Assembly: GCF_000471905.2 (NCBI RefSeq)
Contig: NW_006498233.1
Location: 1,841,543 to 1,905,542, forward strand
Reading direction: 5' to 3'
Source: Amborella trichopoda
Lineage: Eukaryota > Streptophyta > Magnoliopsida > Amborellales > Amborellaceae
DNA length: 64,000 nt
Shown one piece after another: positions 22,690 through 33,649 of the stretch (its first letter is position 1; every line of letters begins with the position of its first letter). The position numbers were made by a program, and so were the translations under genes. Under the pieces are notes generated by a model, which ran no database searches, was not told the origin of the DNA, and worked only from the letters and a program-made list of their open reading frames with translations.

Positions 22690-24420
22690 CATGGCGACCT
22701 ACACGCTGGTCTAGATGCACTACCCTAAACTCTATGGTCCAAACTATATGACCTTAAACTGTAGCTGTAGTCCATACTGCATGACCCTAAAATGCTCAGC
22801 CATGGTCTAGATGCATGACCCTAAACTCCATGGTCCAAACTATATGACCTTAAATTGTAGTTGTAGTTCATACTGCATGATCCTAAACTACTTAGCCATG
22901 GTCTAGATGCACGACCCTAAACTCCATGGTCCAAACTATATGGCATTAAACTGTAGCTACGGTCCGTACTGCATGGCCCTTAACTAGTTAGCCATGGTCT
23001 AAATGCACGACCCCAAACTCCATGGTCCAAACTATATTACCTTAAATTGTAGTTGCGGTCCATACTGCATGACCTTAAACTGCTTAGCCATTGTCTAGAT
23101 GCACGACTCTAAACTCCATGGTCCAAACTATATGACCTTAAACCGTAGTTGCGGTCCATATTGCATGACCCTGAACTACTTGGGCATGGTCTAGATGTAC
23201 TACCCTAAACTCCATGGTCACAACAATATGACCTTATACTGTAGCTGTGGTCCATACTGCATGACCATAAACTGCTGAACCATGGTCTAAATGTACGACC
23301 CTGAACTCCATCGTCCATACTGCATGACCCTAAACTGCTCAGCCTCTGTCCATACCGCATGACCTTAAACTGCTCAGCCTCGGTCCATACTGCATGACCC
23401 TAAACTGCTCAGCCTCGGTCCAGCTGTATGACCTTAAACCATAGTACACATCCTAGCCACATGACGATAAAGGGCTCAACACCATGGCCCGAACTATATG
23501 ACCTTAAACTGTAGTGGAGGTCTAGTTACACGACCTTAAACTGCATGGTCCTAGTTGTATGACTTTAAACTGTATAACCACGGTCCAGTTGTATGACCTT
23601 AAAACATAGTACACGTCCTAGTCGCATGACGATAAAAGGCTCAGCACCATGGTCTGAACTATATGACCTTAAACTGTATCAGACGTCTAGTTGCACGACC
23701 TTAAACTGCATGGTCCTAGTTGTATGACTTTAAACTGCATAACCACGATCCAGCTATATGACCTTAAACCATAGTACATGTCCTAGCTGCATGATGATAA
23801 AGGGCTGAACACCATGGTCCAAACTATATGACCTTAAACTGTAGTGGAGGTCTAGTTGACGACCTTAAACTGCGTGGTCGTAGTTACATGACTTTAAACT
23901 ACATAACCACGGTCCAGCTGTATGACCTTAAATCATAGTATACGTCCTGCTGACATGACGATAAACTGCTTCGTGTAAGTCCCAGAGGAATGACCATAAA
24001 CTCGCCACCACATACGTGCACACACCTTTTCGTGCACTTTCACGCACGCCTTTTCTTACCTACTTGTTAGTGTGCGTGAACCACCTTCATTTCCTCCCCA
24101 GTGAGTTCATTCTTGTCACTATCCTACATCATTCCCCAATGAGTCTTACCCATGCTCACAAAAAGGTGAACCATCCCGCCATCCATACTCATTGTAAGTT
24201 AGTGGGTTACCATCATCCACTCCCATCGTCCATCTCCCCAGAGCCATCTCCCCAGGTGAGCCAAACCACCACCATACTCACTCAATCACCTCCATAGACT
24301 GCCATCCATCACCATTACGGTCCAACTATATGAGCTTAAACCATAGTGCACGTCCAGGTTGCATGACGTTAAACTGTTCCGCACAGGTCTCCGAGGCATG
24401 ACCTTAAACTTGCCCTCATA
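22690..24420. repeat. 3' region array 3 of element A (TTAAACTG satellite-like)
   Basis: A complex tandem array. From 22690 to 23290 the period is about 96 bp (ACTCCATGGTCC recurs at about 22729, 22824, 22921, 23017, 23112 and 23207). From 23300 to 23420 a 35-bp unit repeats. From 23440 to 23960 the period is about 165 bp (TAGTACACRTCCTAG recurs). All contain a subunit of GGTC, 9-10 nt, GACC, then YTAAACTG. A short degenerate tail lies at 24310-24420 after a non-repeat block at 24000-24310. The homologous array in element C (39850-40660) is about half as long. Confidence 0.85.
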
Positions 24421-24429
24421 AAAAAAAAA

Positions 24430-24760
24430 GGAATAACGGGCATGGTGTATACCTGAACAAGAGAACGCTATGAGTAAAAATGAAGGATGGGCCTGTTCAC
24501 GAAACCATGAGTAAAAGAGTTCAATGAATAAAAAACCTGGGCACGGTGAAAACCTGAAAGGGCATCGTGAGTAAAAATGGACAAAAAGGGTGGACATGGC
24601 TGAAAGGTCATGGGTAAAAGTGCCCCAAATAAAAAGAAGTCGGTGAAAACCATCTCTACGGCACCGCTTCCCAAGTTCAAGCAAAAATCTACAAAGGATG
24701 CTTGAACCAATAAACAGGTTGATGTAGCACTCGTCTCCAATCCTCACTCAAAAGAAGAAA
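24430..24760. repeat. tandem GAGTAAAA-containing block, element A
   Basis: Repeats of a unit of about 45-60 bp with ATGAGTAAAA followed by a CATGGTGAAAACC-type phrase. The counterpart in element C is 39510-39830, inverted. Both copies have long open frames on the strand opposite to pol (24747-24286; 39546-39845) with similar peptides. This may simply reflect the low stop content of the repeat. Confidence 0.65.
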
Positions 24761-25473
24761 ATCCCTGGTAACATAAAAACTAGGAACCCAAAAACATGAG
24801 CTTTAAGGAAAAGATTTCGACAGTCTGAGTCCAGTTGTAAAAAGGACTTGAAAGATAGAAGACTCGCCAAGATGGCAAGACAAGTCTCATGATGAAGAAC
24901 ATTATTCTCACAAGGTCACAAAACACACTCTACAAACAAACACTACAAAGGCAATAAACTGACAAAGCAAGGGGAGAACTTGCCAGAGACTTTAGCTCGC
25001 CTAGTCGACAGGCCCAAACCTTTGGGACTGGCTAACACTGGATCCGCTAGTCCAGACCCAAAGGGGTACTCTGATCGTCAAAAGAAAACTTGGTGTAGCA
25101 GCAAACGGCTCCTACAAAAGCAAACCAATGAAACCAAACCAAATGGGAACAATGCCCTTCACCATGGCACTAAATTGCTAGATGGGCCCGATTCTGACTG
25201 ACAAGGTCCGTACAAAATCCTTAGATTCAGAATCATAAACAGGCGACACGAGGGTGAGGAATTTGATAAGATCCCTCAAAAAATTCTTTTCTCCCCCTAA
25301 AGTCTCCATGGACAGACTTACGAACAATGCATCCCTACATCTGAGCAGCCTAATTACACCATTACGTGAATCTCCTCGACATTCACGTAGTCCTGTGGTA
25401 GGAAGGAAAAAAGTAAAAGTCGATGGAACTTTTCAAATGATTATCCTTCCCACTTGTCTTGAAGCACAACATT
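24761..25473 (+). other. 3' noncoding end of element A
   Basis: No gene. The part 25000-25473 is collinear (inverted) with 38573-38900 in element C, including CCTCGACATTCACGTAG near 25375. Confidence 0.6.
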
Positions 25474-25486
25474 CGGTGGGCCAAGT
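25474..25486 (+). other. polypurine tract (PPT) of element A
   Basis: CGGTGGGCCAAGT directly before the 3' LTR. Element C has CGGTGGGGCAAGC at the same place (38572-38560, minus). It is purine-rich but not purely purine, so the assignment rests on position and conservation. Confidence 0.6.
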
Positions 25487-26774
25487 TGTTTGAATGTAAT
25501 TTTCATCACCTTTGTCCCAAATAGGAAGCAAGTCAATAAAGCCTACAAAATAGTGGAAATTCTGGATAGTCTCAGAATGTCCCCAAAATGGGTCAAGATC
25601 GTCATCAACACTCCAAAAGACCACTTGCCTCGCATTTCGACATGTTTAAGACAGTGAACACAAATGAATAGTTTTTGGAAAAATGACCTCTAGGACCCTG
25701 AAACGGACTCTACAACTGGAACTACATTTCGACGTCTCAAATTACTATGAGACCACCATTATTAGATTTGACACAGTCGAAAACCCCTATGGGCCAAGTT
25801 TTTCCTTAATCGGATACTCTAAAACAAAGATATGACCCAAACATTGAAACAGGAGAGGCCGCACACAATTCCCTTGGGGCCTCACTGCACCAAAACACCA
25901 TTAAAGGTGATTGTTTTACAGTCATGTGTATTCACTTTCAGAGCCCATAACTCACTCGTTCTAAATCTGATCGTTACCAAATTTGGTGAACGTATTCATC
26001 TCATCAAGATGAACAATTCGATATATAGTATGCCCTGAGATGATGTTCGAGCAGGGAGAAACGCTAAGGATAAGTTGCCGATCCGGGAAGAAATTGCAGA
26101 AAATTCAGCAGCGACACACCTTGCTCAATGGACCAAAACGACGCTCGAGCAACCGATCAATGCAAACTCAATTTCATTATGTGCGTAAGGTCCAGGGCTG
26201 TCATTAGTCTGAACCCCGTACGTGATGGACAGTTAGATTTCATGGATGAAGCCGATGAAGTAACTGAAATTCCGGCCACCAAATTCTAGATTCTGGCCAA
26301 AACTCAAAAGCTATGAAATCTTCGTTTATGCTCCAAATCACGTTTTGTTTATTACCACGTGATCGTGAAGGCATACTATGTGCACTGCGACAATAAATTA
26401 TAGAAAAACATCAAGAAAGGAGCGCATCATCGATCCCAAGTTTCCAAGAGTCAAACAAATTTCAAGTCTCGTGATCATGGCTCATAAACATTATTTATGA
26501 TTCGAAGTTGGTATCAAAATGATCATCATGCCGAGCCCTATAAGAAAACAATAATCTTTCAATTAAATCGGCATTAGAACAGCCTCGGGTCAGCCATGAA
26601 AGATCACACAAGATCTCGGGCAGCAGCAGGGACTGTTCTGGAATTTCATAGATTGTTAAGTAGGGGCAAATCAGTCCTTTTGCATCCATTTTTAGAATTT
26701 TTTTAATTCAATTAAATCTTAACTTTCAGCTATAAGCTCTAATTTTAATTTATCCACTCATGTTTGGGCACAAT

Positions 26775-26784
26775 TCTATATAAA
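26775..26784 (+). promoter_or_regulatory. TATA box in the 3' LTR of element A
   Basis: TCTATATAAA, conserved with the left Tat LTR and element C. In this position it would drive transcription out of the element into element B sequence at 28328. Confidence 0.65.
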
Positions 26785-26999
26785 CAGGCACTGCCTCATT
26801 GTAAACGAGACCCCTCGGCTTTCAGTTGATTCTTTGAGGATTCAATAAAATTTTGATCCCTTGCTTGAGCCTGTGTGGACGTCTTGGAGAGAGAGGGAGA
26901 GGAGAGAGAAGGAAAGGGTCGATACCCTTTTAGTAGGCAACTTTCTCTCTCCTCTCCTCCATCTCTTCTCCCTCTTTCTCTTTTCTCTCTCTTCTCTCT

Positions 27000-27560
27000 C
27001 TTCTTCTACTAATCGGTGAGACCAAGCGTAAGTTGGTTTTCTCTTTCTTTTTCTATCAGTCGTCGTGACCTAGCGCCGGTTGATCTTCTCTCTCTTCTTC
27101 TACCAGTCAATAAAACTTGGTGTCGATTGATCTTCTCTCTCTTCTTCTATCAGTCGGCAAGGCCTAGCGCTGGTTGGTCTTCTATCTCTTCTTCTACCTG
27201 TCAGTGAAACTTGGCGTCGGTTGGTCTTCTCTCTCTTCTTTTATCAATCGACGAGACCTAGTGTTGGTTGGTCTTCTCCCTCTTCTTTTGCCAGTCGACG
27301 AGACTCAATGCTAGTTAGTCTCCTCTCTCTTCTTCAATCAGTCGGCCAGACCTAGCGCCGATTAGTCTCCTCTCTCTTCTTCTGTCAGTCGACGAGACCT
27401 AGCGCCGACTACTTTTCCTTCTCTTCTTCTGTCAGTTGGCGACACATAGTGTCATTTAGTTCTCTTCCTCTCTTCTCAACTGACACAATAGGCGAAGCCT
27501 AGTGTCAACTGCTTCCTCTCTCTCCCATCTCCTGAAACAATCCGTAATGCCTAGCACCGA
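27000..27560 (+). repeat. tandem hairpin array in U5, 3' LTR of A
   Basis: About eleven units of roughly 40-43 bp. The consensus 5' arm is AYCAGTCGGCG, the loop AGACCTAG and the 3' arm CGCCGGTTGGT, giving 11 pairs including two G-U. Spacers are TCTTCTCTCTCTTCTTCT-like. The best individual units are at about 27120-27170 and 27340-27400. Confidence 0.82.
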
Positions 27561-28327
27561 CTGCATCTCCTCTTCCATCTTCTCTCTCCTCTCTTCCTTC
27601 TTCTTTATCCTTTTGTCCATTCCCCTCTTCTCTTTAACCATTCCTCTGCTACTTTTTCATTCGATCAAGAGTGATTGAGGTTAGCATCTCATGGCAGTGC
27701 TATGGTCTAGCCGTAATGTTGTTGCGTCGGGCTCACTTGGCCCACTTTACTGCCACGATAGACTGACCATCGTGCTTAGCTAGTCGATATTGGCAATAAC
27801 GTCTCGTAGCAATCCCATGAGCCGGTCTCAGTTACAGAGTTGTTTTGCTACCACGTTACACTAATTATCCACCAACTTAGTGACTGCTCCGGTCTTCTCC
27901 CATGGTTGAATTCGTCTTTCCCCCCCGTATTTCTTTCTTCTTTTTGAATACGCATGCTTACGAATGTTCATCAAAGAGGAAAAGAGTGAGGGCTGACCCA
28001 CTTGTACCATAACCTTTGCCATATATGTGTGTGATTGCTGGAAAGAAGAAAATAAAAAGAAAATGTGCCAAGGGAGGCGATTCCTAACCACTTTCATTAC
28101 TGGGGGCTTTCTTCATGATCTAAGAGGGCACCCACGAGAGTCAGCCCGAGTAAGTCCCGAACCAACCTTTAAATTCCTCTCTCACAAGTTGGTAACACCT
28201 GCCCCAATTTTTGAACAAGGTTCTTGAGAGAGCAATATCACAAACATCTTTGGTCTCTCACGAAACCTGAAACGTGTGCCTCCCGATCCTCCAGGGATCC
28301 GAAGGGCGAGATCGAGGCCCCTAACCA

Positions 28328-28332
28328 ATCCC
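28328..28332. repeat. target-site duplication of element A, right copy
   Basis: ATCCC, identical to 9655-9659. Confidence 0.9.
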
Positions 28333-29037
28333 CATCCCCTTCTCAAAGCTGAAACGACACGCATGACTGAAGAAAAGCAAAAATATGATCAGAAAGTCTT
28401 GCACATTCCAGTTCCCTTAAGGGGATAGGATGACGCGTCCTCCACTCCTCCAGACGAATGTCCCGTAAGGCAGCTCAAGGTAGTAAAGATACCTAAGGTT
28501 CTGTACTGGGAAGAAGAGGGTGTAAGTTGGTTTCGCTCTTTCCCCACATGTCAAAAAGACTACCATGTGTCCTACAAATCCGTGAAGTTCTGCCTACCCC
28601 AGTCCTTGGAAAGGAAGCAGATGACACTGGACTCACATGCCAAGCTTACCACATGCAAGATGCCCAAAACTCCTTGTATTTTTTCAACCTCCGGGTTGGA
28701 AGCTTGAATTGTGTGCCAAGAAGCAAGAAGTGGACCGTCCTCCCCTATTCTCGATTTCAGTGACACCTTTGATCAGTGATATGAGTCTCAAGGTCAAGTC
28801 TCTATTATAACGCCAATGAAACAAACACAAGATTTGTTTGACCAAACAGAGGCTACAAGAAGAGGAAAAGCTAAGATGGAGGAAGTTGCCCCCCAAAAAT
28901 CCGTGCCCGCTCCTTTACTGGGATATACCCTAGAAACTCAAGAAATAGCTCGCCAGATAAACTCGTGAAGTAATCCTCTTTTAAACACCGAAGTCATACC
29001 CCAATGGAATCTATACAGCCCCAAAACCCATCAAATC

Positions 29038-29313
29038 ATGAGGAAGATGGATTATGAGCCAGCTAACAAACAAGGTTTGAATGATGGAAAGAGGATGCTA
29101 GCACCCTTTGCTGTCATCAAAACTACAACGTTTCAGCATAATAAAAAAGAAGGCCTTGGTTACCCAGGGCACCCAAGCCTACCTCCGTGCCTCTTCTTCA
29201 CCGACCAAATTTCTCATGTGACGGTTTCACAAGAGCTGCCAGCGTCCCCTCGAGAACTTACAGCTGACGAAGTTGTTCCTCAAGAACCTCAAGTGATGAT
29301 AGGGGTTAACTAG
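29038..29313 (+). pseudogene. pre-RT linker of element B
   Basis: The frame starts MRKMDYEPANKQGL and contains KKEGLGYPG, the same pattern as the end of the element A linker at 17240-17373. It ends at a stop (29311-29313) and the downstream linker to RT is frameshifted (29314-29528). Confidence 0.65.
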
Positions 29314-29528
29314 ATTGATCAAGAGTCTGCTACCCTGGAGACTAAAGAAACAGAGAAAGAACAATCACTTACCAGGCAGACGGTCGAAGTATTCAAAACT
29401 TAAGAGAAGACTGTCGACCTGCCTCCCCTCAATGAAGAGGAGATAAATGAAGCCCCAGAGGTTATGACTTAGAAGAAGTAAATTCGGGTGACGCAACTAA
29501 CCCAAAGCCTACTTTTTTCTCAGCCATC

Positions 29529-30254
29529 ATGCTTTCTAAAGAAAATAATGAATACACAGAATTCCTGAGGGCTAATCGAGACATATTTGCCTGGCATTAC
29601 GAAGAAATGTCGGGTCTCGATCCCCAGGTAGTAGTCCAAAAATTAGGGATTGATCCATCCTCCAAACTTGTCAAACAGAAATCACGAAGGTTCAAAGCAA
29701 ATTTAGAAATCCAGATCAAGCTTAACGCAACACATTTCATTCGAGAAGTCAAATACCCAAAATTGCTGGCTAATGTTGTGTCAGTCAAGAAGAAAAATAA
29801 ACAAATCAGGATCTGTATTGACTTCTATGATTTGAATTTAGCTTGTCCCACAGATGATTTACCACTCCACTTCACGGAGTTTCTGATTGAATCGACCACC
29901 AACTGCCAAGCATTCTCATTCATGGATGGATACTCTGGCTACAACCAAATAAGGATGGCTCGAAGAGATGAAGAGTTCACTACTTTCTTAACTCCAAAGG
30001 TAGCCATTTGCTACACATTGATGCCCTTCGGCCTCAAAAACGTTGTAGCTACCTATCATAGGGCCATGACCACTATCTTTGAAGACATGCTCCACGAGGA
30101 GGTAGAATGCTATGTGGATGACCTTGTGGTCAAGTATGACAGAAGAAACAATCAAATAAAAAATTTGGGAAAAGACTTTGAGAGACTTCGCCTCCATCAA
30201 GTCAAGACGAACCCTTTGAAGTGTGCCTTTGGCGTACGATCTGGAAATTCTTAG
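29529..30254 (+). pseudogene. reverse transcriptase, element B
   Basis: 241 open codons covering most of a gypsy RT. After an N-terminal FLRANRDIFAWHYEEMSGLDP come IRICIDFYDLN (motif A region, normally R.C.DYR.LN), FSFMDGYSGYNQI, the LMPFGLKNVVATY motif, and ECYVDDLVVK with the catalytic YVDD at 30111-30122. It ends at a stop within the thumb/connection (CAFGVRSGNS). Function in a live element: synthesis of cDNA from the element RNA in the cytoplasmic particle. The catalytic residues remain, but the polyprotein is broken on both sides. Confidence 0.88.
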
Positions 30255-30699
30255 GGTTTCATTGTCAGGTATCGCGCCTTGGAAATAAGACCTATAAAGA
30301 ATAAATTCATTCAAGAAATGCCACCGTCCAGAAATCTACTGGAGCTTAGATTGCTTCAAGAGTAGCTGACCCATATACAAGGCCTCATCTCTAACCTATC
30401 AGGGCTATGTCTACCCTTCTCTCATCTCTAAAAGAAAGATGCACCCTTCGAATGGGATGAGGCATGTCAAAAGTCCTTTGTCAATATCAAACGTTATCTA
30501 CTGAAGCCCCTGTTCTTTCTGCCCCAATTCCAAGGTCATTCTATATGTGGCGATGCTAGACGAGTCACTTGGAGTGCTGCTAGCCCAAAACAATGACGAG
30601 GGAAAAGAAGCAGCTTTGAACTACTTGAGTCCAAGGATGCAAGGGGATGAGGGAAATTACTCACCGATAGAAAAGATGTGATTAGGCCTCATCTTCACA
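30255..30699 (+). pseudogene. RT connection and RNase H start, element B
   Basis: In pieces this reads GFIVRYRALEI, then ISNLSG, then WDEACQKSF, then LDESLGVLLAQNNDEGKEAAL and YLSPRM, the usual order from RT connection to RNase H in Tat pol. Several stops interrupt it and the sequence gap removes the rest. Confidence 0.7.
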
Positions 30700-30719
30700 N
30701 NNNNNNNNNNNNNNNNNNN
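30700..30719. other. assembly gap (20 N)
   Basis: Twenty N bases. The sequence to the left is element B RNase H and to the right is the interior of an element E LTR that lacks its expected last 400 or so bases. True size and even adjacency are therefore unknown. Confidence 0.98.
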
Positions 30720-33618
30720 CAGAAATGCATCAACAGTTTCCCTTTCAAAAAATGCATAATTAAGTATAATCCGAGTAATTGAAATGCTTATAACACTTTT
30801 AACGGCAGTACATAATTCAAAGGATTTCACAAAATACCCTACTGGCGTCCCAAGTAAGTCACCTATATACCCCATCAGCGTCCTGATGGGTCCACTTAAT
30901 CCCTATCGGCGTCCCAGATAGGTCCACTTAATCCCTACAGGTCCACTTATACCTCACCGGCGTACCGAATGAGTCCACTTAATCCCTACCGGCATCCTAG
31001 ATAGGTCCACTTATACCTCACCGGCGAACCGGATGAGTCCACTTGCATACTTAAATTACTTCTAAATCCCTTTAAACATTCGAAAGCAGCAATATCATGT
31101 ACTCAACATATCACTGAAATCATTAATATGAATTTCACTTAAACCATTAATAATAGTCACTCTCTATAACATTTCAAAAGTAACCAATCAAATATTTTGG
31201 GCTCAAATTTAGAAAGGTAGCAGTTTGTAAAGGCATTTTAGCATAATTGCCAATTTAATATGTATAGAAAAACTCTTATAGAAATTCAAGAATACGGAAT
31301 TATCACAATTTATGGGATATCAATCCACAAATAAACATTTCACAACAATATTATAATCAATTGCAAAAATGGCAATTTTTAAATAATGAGGCAGTCATTT
31401 GCACATGAATTTTACAATGTCTAAATATTCAAAACAGTAGAAAGAAATATCACAATTTTACTAAAAGCAGAAATATCACATTTATTTCTAACAATAAACA
31501 AGAAAAATAAATAAATTTATTTTTCTAATTTACAGCATTCAAAATTTCTAACATAGATAAAATATCACAATTTTTATTAAAAATATTATTTTTCAAGATA
31601 ATGAGGTCGTGTGCACATAAAATTTATCGTGCCTAAAATTCATGATAATAAGCAGAAATAATTATTTCATTTTATTTTTAAAAAGAATCGATTATTTTTC
31701 GAGACAATGAGTCCACTTAATCCCTACCGCCATACCAGATAGGTCCACTTGATCCCTGCAGGTCCACTTATACATCACTGGCGTACCGGATGAGTCCACT
31801 TAATCCCTACTGGCATACCAGATAGGTCCACTTATACCTCATCGGCGAACCGGGTGAGTCAACATAATCCCTACCAGCATCTTAGATAGGTCCACTTGTA
31901 TACTTAAATTATCTCTTAAACATCAGACAACAACAATATCATATATTTAAAATATACTTGCAATCCTTAACGTGAATTCACTTGAATAAATTATACAATC
32001 ACTTTCATTGATATATCTGTAAGTAACCAGTCAAATGTTTTGGCAATAATTTCTGAAACGTAACATTTCTAAATGACCTTTCTGAAATGTAACATGATAA
32101 ACAGTCCATTATTAATAGAAGAGCTTTCAAGAAAATCCGAAGTTAAACACAAAAATATCACAGTTTTATTAAAAGAATTATTTTTTAGACAATGAGGTCT
32201 CTTACACGAACACTGATAAAAATAAATATAATGGACTGAAATATCACTATTTTATTAAAAATCAAATCACTTTTTGGAAAATGGGATCACTTACATATAA
32301 AACTTATAAAATAAAGATGGTTGATTGAAGTATCACTATTTTATTGAAAACATACGATTTTTCAAGAGGATGAGATCACTTACACATAAAATTTATAAAA
32401 TAAAAATGTTGTACAGAAACAGACTATTTTTCAGGAGAATGCGATCACTTACCTTTATATGTCACGAGATGGTTATGTTGTTACTACTGCCAAAGAGGGA
32501 TTGGGATTATTGGCTTCCAACTACATGTACGAGAATAATAGATCGATGACTTTATATGGAAAGGAGTATATAAAAGTAGAATTAAAATATTATTAGTACT
32601 ACTTTTATGGAATAACATCATTTTTATGGGACTATTATAGTTATGAATATATCAAAAATATATAGTATGATACATAAGGACAAATTAAAATTATTTTTTA
32701 TAGTTTAAATTTTTTGTATAAGATTGTGATGTTATCTATCATTTTATCCAAACCCTAATTTACAACACATGGTCTCTATATCATCACAATTTTCTATACT
32801 ATCTTTCATAAAATTATTATAATTTAAGGATAAAATTTGTTTTTAGTAATGATTGATGATATGAATATTATTAAAGAGAATAATGATACTATAATTAATA
32901 TTATGAGAGGGGAAGAGAGAAAAAATAAAATTCATTTAACTATATTCTTTATATGAGAGGGGTAGAGAGAGAATAGATAATATACTATTATGAGGTGGTG
33001 ATAACATAATTAGAGAGAATAATGCTATCATCATTATTAATATCATGAGAAGGGAAGCGAAAATAATGATTATGATAGAGTAATAATAATAAAAAGAATA
33101 AGAGGGAGAAAGAGAGAGGAAACACGTTGGAGAGAGAGAAGAGTTACTTGTTTAATGAGCTTGATGATAAGCTCATGAGGAGGAAGCCTTTTTATAATGA
33201 GGGAGAACCCTTCTGCTTGTGATACATATTCAACCATGTATCTCATAGAATTACACCTAATTATTTCTTCTTCATTTCGTCATAGTGACACCTTACTCAT
33301 TATAGTGACACCTCATGATACCTCACTATTTATTATTTCCTAATTATGACACATCACTACTCCTTAATGACAACTCAACATTCCTTGCTTTCTAATTATG
33401 ACAACTCAATATTCAATTTATTTATTATTTAAATGATTTTAACATATTAGGTTAACGTAAAAGGATAATTTTGGTAATCCCATGGGTCCTTAATATTGTA
33501 ATAGACTATCACTACATGAGTTATATTTTATTTATTTTCTATTTTATATTTTACTCCAAAAGTTATTATTAAAATTTTTAAATGTTATTATTTTAGTCCA
33601 AAATTTCGGATCATTACA
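30720..33618 (-). repeat. 3' LTR of element E (gap-truncated)
   Basis: On the minus strand it starts TGTAATGATC at 33618. It is about 0.7-0.8 kb longer than the matching part of the other LTR because a segment carrying the GTCCACTTAATCCCTACC array is present twice (arrays at 30868-31050 and 31708-31905, against one at 35198-35432). Its last part, equivalent to 34665-35085, is missing at the gap. Confidence 0.8.
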
Positions 33619-33631
33619 TTCTCCCTCTGTT
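33619..33631 (-). other. PPT of element E
   Basis: AACAGAGGGAGAA on the minus strand directly before the LTR start TGTAATG. A clean purine run at the correct position. Confidence 0.75.
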
Positions 33632-33649
33632 AAAGAAATTTAGTCATCT

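Larger units (their letters stand above)
9660..28327 (+). mobile_element. element A: Tat-type gypsy lacking RT/RH/INT, with antisense PMD gene
   Basis: An 18,668-bp LTR retrotransposon bounded by ATCCC duplications. Order: 5' LTR (9660-11304), PBS (11308-11326), leader, gag (about 12850-14560), LRSGK-containing spacer (15473-15865), protease (about 15974-16765), pre-RT linker (16804-17373), antisense PMD gene (20883 down to about 17486), 3' noncoding region with three tandem arrays (20970-24420), PPT (25474-25486) and 3' LTR (25487-28327). Reverse transcriptase, RNase H and integrase are missing: the linker ends in GLGY at about 17373 and the antisense gene's 3' end starts within about 120 bp. 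The element therefore needed enzymes in trans, if it moved in this form. Confidence 0.85.
25487..28327 (+). repeat. 3' LTR of element A
   Basis: 2841 bp, from TGTTTGAATG to TAACCA. It keeps the U3, a TATA box (26775-26784), AATAAA (26844-26849) and the U5 hairpin array that its 5' partner partly lost. It ends exactly at the ATCCC duplication. Confidence 0.88.
28328..30699 (+). mobile_element. element B, 3' part (pol)
   Basis: Continuation of element B after the nested element A. Order: linker (GATCAGAAAGTC at about 28390 repeats the phrase at 16850), GLGY block (29038-29160), RT (29529-30254) and the beginning of RNase H, cut by the assembly gap at 30700. The integrase and 3' LTR of B are not in this window. 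Confidence 0.8.

Noticed and set aside
22690..24420. CRISPR-like array
   Set aside because: Repeats and intervening parts are both repetitive, the context is a plant retroelement, and the unit structure is a satellite-like tandem repeat.
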